In this document: piece by piece, positions 6,001-6,212 of the stretch
Layout of the letters: each line of letters opens with the position of its first letter
Numbering within the stretch: the first letter of the stretch is position 1
Origin: Chloroflexota bacterium
GTDB lineage: Bacteria > Chloroflexota > Anaerolineae > Ardenticatenales > Ardenticatenaceae
Assembly (NCBI GenBank): GCA_003520455.1
Contig: DOUV01000535.1
Coordinates: forward strand, 1 to 6,212
Direction of reading: 5' to 3'
Length of the DNA: 6,212 bases
Position numbers and translations under genes: made by a program
The notes under the pieces: generated by a model
The model's input: the letters and a program-made list of their open reading frames with translations, nothing else
What the model was told of the DNA's origin: nothing
The model's database searches: none

Positions 6001-6212
6001 GCCAGGTCGCCGTCCCAGCGGATGGTGCGCTCCGTGGTGAGGTAGGCCGGACTGCCGGCGGTGGCCTGGAGCGTGGCGGTCACGTAGTCCAGGCCGGCGG
6101 GCAGCGTGTTGCTCAGCACCGCCCCGCTGGCCGTCGTGTCGCCCGTGTTACTCACGACGAGGGTGTAGGTCACGGTCTGCCCCTGCGCCGGCGAGTTGCT
6201 GCCGGGCGCGAT
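1..6212 (-). CDS. Giant multidomain surface/secreted C25 (gingipain-like) cysteine protease, partial at both ends
   Basis: A single minus-strand frame stays open through the whole window: 2070 sense codons from 6212 to 3, with no stop. Translation gives coherent domains from end to end, so no frameshift is suspected. Order: DUF11-like domain, about twelve propeller-like units, Thr/Gly/Pro-rich linker, second DUF11-like domain, C25 peptidase (H1397, C1438), C25-propeptide-like domain, then Ig/FnIII-like domains. The predicted role is extracellular proteolysis, with the non-catalytic modules serving adhesion or substrate binding; this is inferred from domain families only. Start codon, signal peptide, C-terminus and any sorting domain are outside the window, so full length exceeds 2070 residues. 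Codons are mostly G/C-ending. No hydrophobic membrane segment is obvious inside the window. Besides the catalytic cysteine, a few others (C289, C314, C661, C696, C913, C924, C946, C1020, C2048) are present; nearby pairs could form disulfides, as expected of an exported protein. The reading frame is nearly certain; the protease assignment is strong; the biological substrate is unknown. Confidence 0.95.
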   Translation of the reverse strand, partial: MAPGSNSPAQGQTVTYTLVVSNTGDTTASGAVLSNTLPAGLDYVTATLQATAGSPAYLTTERTIRWDGDLAANSPVTLTYAAVLTTGDFVYNTAVITHPQAFQAAGATSSPVDEWSEPELVDTAPRFGATLGSWRHLAVDSHDVPHVAYAGNALYYATYTGTRWITETVPVTRSRDTTSLGAAALTLDDQGRALIAFYGEDALWLARQVAAPGSSSTSLQPEGSGQALTWTVEHIADVPNSAADYKLDLKRGSDGRLHLVYNYDRELYYTVHNGTAWLTPTVAITQTACSLSPYSSNYGFSLALDQNDVPYVACVQDNAPPYEVRLYTHSAAAPWTTYEVITSSNRYYAYPSLVYDGATPHLAFFQGNTALYHAQRGSGWQTTWVDSVGSGHLQQNAALEIRGGQVAIAYAWYLYTDPDSTSILRLAARPLTDSTWLTETVESFAAGWNRPRPSLALDGAGRAHLAYYYAPDETLRHAAQTGSFTIHTVEESRPIGKSAVAVGSDARIHLAYLSRGLRYATRGPDTLTWTKQLAVPGVDDAWTTELALALDAANVPHVAYREPGQPLYHATLNNTTWVTRSVDPGANLVSAPSIGAEVTNTAHIAYLAIQGSNRVVRHAAFDGSVWTAETLATAGPDTSDHRQSPRLVAQNNQAYVLYADCTAYQAGGTYPINLVLATLDAGSWNTRTLYNFSGTCNGNLNYRLLGDGAGRLAAVAEVWGGSGQPGWQTITFWIEGGQVTSQTTSQAGGAVSPTGLAPLGGPTPTGQVGIRGDGLEIVTTRNGQKYVQYVDRQGYRSEGTTVGTTRDSWTDLYGLDRQDSTGVVVEQSGAQNTLDVEQNPPPRKPPREPQANATKTATPEGAPGVYATERITYTINLSWLGEEEALIQVRDHIPQGTSLVPGSLSWGPYIPRCQYDPGFRDVTCTGKFPSTDVELTTFVSFAVTTDCEIGTWSTPGFLNRAVVYIGDYEFFPQTLTGKKMPFQLRPSTSGYKRNLLPRRHNVLLYTVPKGDEPEALLRDCALDFYVVANGDKNQPLKMQNDGQGPDLHAGDLHHSLWFTPTDDIVEMLDLYVVEAGQPFAKAVHADTMMLEPRLPRLVVLIDFRALFNEFHEVSQKYPSGQRDPQIKDQNQNRILDYYDLVERIRQYADAHFGVVVDVRRNAYYDPAVDYYADTATRSLMGQEIDALVSALPRSVKSIAIVGTDAVVPYLRVPVSPGAANETRFPTQEVGNTRNPTLADIADASMSEKGRWMSDAQYGTFDLFRTLPDVLRLDMAVGRVFRDFPLDLIALIDRQEQPLYLHKDFSRAWAMETKNDYVDFEELVEEFVLPALRGHYGPGSTTRLNWRPGRMPGYPGFAYGAYWLSGNRLLRPDDEYWQPEDIKDRVRTDSDLLIFIGHGTEKGVSDGEGESFIGRGDLAAGVVAGPAISHFGLVISSGCHTGLLPAFRSAPTWRNNWLSNAVLDANAALIAATSYDVSVSFLGDQLDVYHDQMRRLILERLFRDRYPTIGDVLVAANRSYRLRRTGGDDNDLRTLYSVHLIGLPTQPVDRGYGNRPGQASATGSPAETPRWDASPQAASAGQATHTITRSVAISHFEVLTDAQGRVGFTLPHNGGLDGESGAPGLPLVQHSYPLPLAATEVTVTLTLTQARDYGAAVEMIPTVLVEKSWGPQTTIVTLTTPYPQAILTSRVYTDADGLRLDVRLTPLQYHPQTRRVTLYDRLDYQVTYSAPATYTVQDITANNGAPANVNQASLPISVTLTAAQPFSGTLDWEILDMAGRMLDGGAEAVTLDAGTSQVGLTGDTLGWKPGLKQVLVSLSTGRSVTETGVLVAGGQALFAVQGNSLAVEAGKPVYGPGDAAATFTATVRDATGAQLSGLAGNFTQQLDDNPLALTWREGGSYTATLDLAGIVTGQHTLTVTLPAGGKAARSFIIDRDPPTSTLWSPTIVSTPTFTVTISGGDDLSGVDVYHVQYRAGESGAWTDWLTRTTGYDYSHTGLNELTLTFGPTSPVPVASGATYSFRVQAVDRAGNEEAEHSQADTATSISAACSTLTTAFVTAEPAGSLDLAAQV
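69..416 (-). other. FnIII/Ig-like domain with 'D-x-x-x-GN' closing strand
   Basis: Residues 1933-2048 start with D-R-D-P-P (1933-1937), continue with a strand F-T-V-T-I-S-G-G-D-D (1952-1961), V-Q-Y-R-A-G (1970-1975), W-T-D-W-L (1980-1984), and close with Y-S-F-R-V-Q-A-V-D-R-A-G-N (2018-2030). This is the well-known bacterial extracellular module in which a 'tY-x-FRV-x-A-x-D-x-AGN' strand ends an FnIII-like sandwich. It probably binds surface or matrix components or acts as a spacer. The last 22 residues before the window edge (down to base 3) are not assigned. Confidence 0.65.
417..677 (-). other. Ig-like/macroglobulin-like beta-sandwich domain
   Basis: Residues 1846-1932 follow the scheme of Ig-like modules in exported bacterial proteins: Y-G-P-G-D-A-A (1853-1859), a strand T-F-T-A-T-V-R-D (1861-1868) with A-T-G-A-Q-L turn, then G-G-S-Y-T-A-T-L (1897-1904) and G-Q-H-T-L-T-V-T-L (1912-1920). 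The 'G-x-Y-x-A-T-L-D-L' then 'G-x-H-T-L-T-V' pairing is common in domains that describe 'growth' strands of big-Ig or MG2-like folds. No enzymatic residues are evident; a structural role is inferred. Confidence 0.55.
723..962 (-). other. Ig-like beta-sandwich domain (first of the C-terminal set)
   Basis: Residues 1751-1830 have alternating hydrophobic strands with short turns: P-I-S-V-T-L-T (1754-1760), G-T-L-D-W-E-I-L-D (1767-1775), a turn with G-G-A-E-A-V-T-L (1783-1790), and a closing K-Q-V-L-V-S-L (1811-1817). This is typical of bacterial Ig-like or cell-adhesion-type modules (CARDB-like order), probably a spacer or binding domain. Family assignment is by pattern only. Confidence 0.5.
1023..1445 (-). 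other. C25-propeptide-like beta domain, located C-terminal to the enzyme
   Basis: Residues about 1590-1730. The features I associate with gingipain-type propeptides are present in the right order: G-A-P-G-L-P-L-V (1620-1627), then an alternating strand with T-E-V-T-V-T-L (1638-1644), a Y-P-Q-A strand start (1681-1684), and the block L-T-P-L-Q-Y-H-P-Q-T followed by R-V-T-L-Y (1703-1718), resembling the 'P-x-Q-Y-N-P-x-T' signature ahead of a final strand L-D-Y-Q-V-T-Y (1721-1727). In characterised gingipains this domain precedes the peptidase and keeps it inactive. Here it follows the peptidase. It could be a permuted inhibitor/chaperone module, or the propeptide of another peptidase unit beyond the window. 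A Gly/Ser/Pro/Ala-rich linker (1549-1582) separates it from the enzyme. Confidence 0.6.
1569..2939 (-). other. Peptidase family C25 (gingipain-like, clan CD) catalytic domain
   Basis: Residues 1092-1548. Landmarks in order: a first Rossmann-like strand L-V-V-L-I-D-F-R-A-L (1097-1106); an alpha-helical stretch followed by G-V-V-V-D-V (1153-1158); the C25 'IVG-x-D-x-x-P' strand at 1198-1208; the D-M-A-V-G-R-V motif at 1273-1279; the catalytic histidine in L-L-I-F-I-G-H-G-T (H1397, codon 2022-2024); the nucleophile in L-V-I-S-S-G-C-H-T-G (C1438, codon 1899-1901); and the terminal T-L-Y-x-V-H-L-I-G-L-P-T segment at 1533-1544. The His-to-Cys spacing of 41 residues and flanking hydrophobic strands fit a caspase/gingipain fold. 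Both catalytic residues are intact, so an active cysteine endopeptidase is expected; gingipains cut after Arg or Lys, but the specificity here cannot be read. CHAT or C11-type clan CD peptidases are alternatives, made less likely by the IVG-x-D-x-x-P and AVGR motifs. Confidence 0.85.
2796..2831 (-). other. EF-hand/dockerin-like calcium-binding loop in the peptidase domain
   Basis: Residues 1128-1139 read D-Q-N-Q-N-R-I-L-D-Y-Y-D. Oxygen ligands fall at loop positions 1, 3, 5, 9 and 12 (D1128, N1130, N1132, D1136, D1139), with a hydrophobic residue at position 8, followed by a helix-like L-V-E-R-I. This is the pattern of a dockerin or EF-hand calcium loop, except that position 6 is Arg where Gly is usual. 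Only one loop is visible. It would sit near the start of the C25 fold and could stabilise it with calcium. Confidence 0.5.
2940..3287 (-). other. Unassigned connecting region ahead of the peptidase domain
   Basis: Residues 976-1091 do not match a family I recognise. The start is basic: G-K-K-M near 977-980 and Y-K-R-N-L-L-P-R-R-H at 991-1000. The remainder has alternating hydrophobic residues, suggesting beta structure (L-D-F-Y-V-V-A-N-G at 1022-1030; L-D-L-Y-V-V-E-A-G at 1068-1076). It may be a small beta domain or the N-terminal part of the peptidase module. The dibasic sites would be plausible places for proteolytic maturation in a gingipain-like enzyme, but nothing in the sequence proves cleavage. 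Confidence 0.45.
3288..3662 (-). other. Second, divergent DUF11-like beta-sandwich domain
   Basis: Residues 851-975 open with K-T-A-T-P-E-G near 855-861, then I-T-Y-T-I-N-L at 871-877, D-H-I-P-Q-G-T at 891-897 and V-P-G-S-L-S at 900-905, and later L-N-R-A-V-V-Y-I at 958-965. This order matches the DUF11 scheme (Tyr-Thr strand, D-x-I/L-P-x-G turn, closing N-x-A-x-V/I strand). It is more divergent than the first copy. It contains three cysteines (C913, C924, C946), of which C913 and C924 are close enough to pair. It sits as a spacer before the peptidase module. Confidence 0.6.
3663..4001 (-). other. Thr/Gly/Pro-rich linker with a proline-basic hinge
   Basis: Residues 738-850 join the propeller region to the next folded domain. 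The first half is rich in Thr, Ser, Gly, Gln and Pro (for example S-Q-T-T-S-Q-A-G-G at 741-749 and P-T-P-T-G at 762-766). A middle part with some strand character (I-V-T-T-R-N-G-Q-K-Y at 777-786) might be a last partial blade. The end is a proline and arginine/lysine cluster, N-P-P-P-R-K-P-P-R-E-P at 839-849, which looks like a flexible or extended hinge between modules. Confidence 0.6.
4002..5816 (-). repeat. About twelve degenerate beta-propeller-like protein repeats
   Basis: Residues 133-737 contain units of roughly 37-47 residues, with some longer spacers. The pattern is: a strand with Leu-x-Leu-Asp, a turn (D/N-G-x), a strand like P-H-V-A-Y or A-H-L-A-Y, a strand like L-Y-Y-A-T or L-R-H-A-A, and a final strand W-x-T-E-T-V. 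By eye the units begin near residues 133, 178, 244, 298, 349, 396, 452, 497, 544, 591, 643 and 700. The conserved V/I-H-L/V-A-Y strand appears at residues 145-149, 463-467, 508-512, 556-560 and 603-606. This layout suggests four-stranded blades, so twelve units could form two six-bladed propellers or a seven plus five split. The repeats are divergent at DNA level, so they are old and not a recent tandem expansion. Propellers in exported proteins usually bind proteins or glycans; the ligand here cannot be read from sequence. I cannot assign a specific propeller family (Kelch, BNR, PQQ) with confidence. Confidence 0.72.
5538..5572. repeat. Candidate dispersed short repeat inserted in frame within the propeller coding region
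   Basis: On the coding strand this segment contains TCTTCGACAAGCCTTCAG followed by a G/C-rich stretch ending GGTTCAGGGC. It resembles, from memory, short intergenic repeats with a CTTCGACAAGC core that are scattered through several bacterial genomes. It encodes a Ser/Thr/Pro/Gly-rich insert (S-S-S-T-S-L-Q-P-E-G-S-G, residues 214-225) that sits between the second propeller-like unit and its closing A-L-T-W-T-V strand, where neighbouring units are tighter. It also holds a rare TCA serine codon (5541-5543). Only one copy is present in this window, so repeat status is unproven. Confidence 0.4.
5913..6212 (-). other. DUF11-type beta-sandwich domain (N-terminal side, entered part-way)
   Basis: Residues 1-100 of the open frame. 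The stretch carries the pattern typical of DUF11/'conserved repeat' domains: Gln-Thr-Val-Thr-Tyr-Thr-Leu at residues 12-18, then V-V-S-N-T-G-D at 19-25, then S-N-T-L-P-A-G at 34-40, and a closing strand with Y-N-T-A-V-I at 91-96. These domains are usually found in tandem in long exported bacterial proteins and act as structural stalks or spacers; no enzymatic activity is known. The window edge falls close to the domain's beginning, so another copy could lie just outside at higher coordinates. Confidence 0.8.

Overview
The window lies entirely inside one giant protein-coding gene on the minus strand. Reading from base 6212 down to base 3 gives 2070 consecutive sense codons with no stop, no frameshift and no credible start. 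Both ends of the gene are therefore outside the window, and there is no intergenic DNA, RNA gene, promoter or terminator to annotate. Residue numbers below count from the first codon at 6210-6212.

The product looks like a very large secreted or cell-surface multidomain protease. From the N-terminal side (high coordinates) it contains: a DUF11-type 'uncharacterised repeat' beta-sandwich (residues 1-100); about twelve degenerate beta-propeller-like units (133-737); a Thr/Gly/Pro-rich linker (738-850); a second, more divergent DUF11-like domain (851-975); a basic connecting stretch (976-1091); a gingipain-like clan CD cysteine peptidase domain of family C25, with a visible His/Cys pair (1092-1548); a domain resembling the C25 propeptide, here placed after the catalytic domain (about 1590-1730); and at least three Ig/FnIII-like beta-sandwich domains running to the low-coordinate end.

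The DNA is G+C rich, and most codons end in G or C. Long extracellular proteins combining DUF11, beta-propeller, C25 and Ig-like modules are what I associate with filamentous Chloroflexota (Anaerolineae/Caldilineae-like) and some other environmental bacteria. That taxonomic guess is inference and weak. The likely biology is an exported protease whose propeller and Ig modules bind substrate, surface or matrix while the C25 module cuts protein. Signal peptide and anchoring signals would lie outside the window.

I see no multi-gene system. The points of interest are the domain order (propeptide-like domain downstream of the enzyme), the propeller-protease fusion, an EF-hand/dockerin-like loop at the start of the protease domain, and a possible dispersed repeat inserted in frame in the propeller region.
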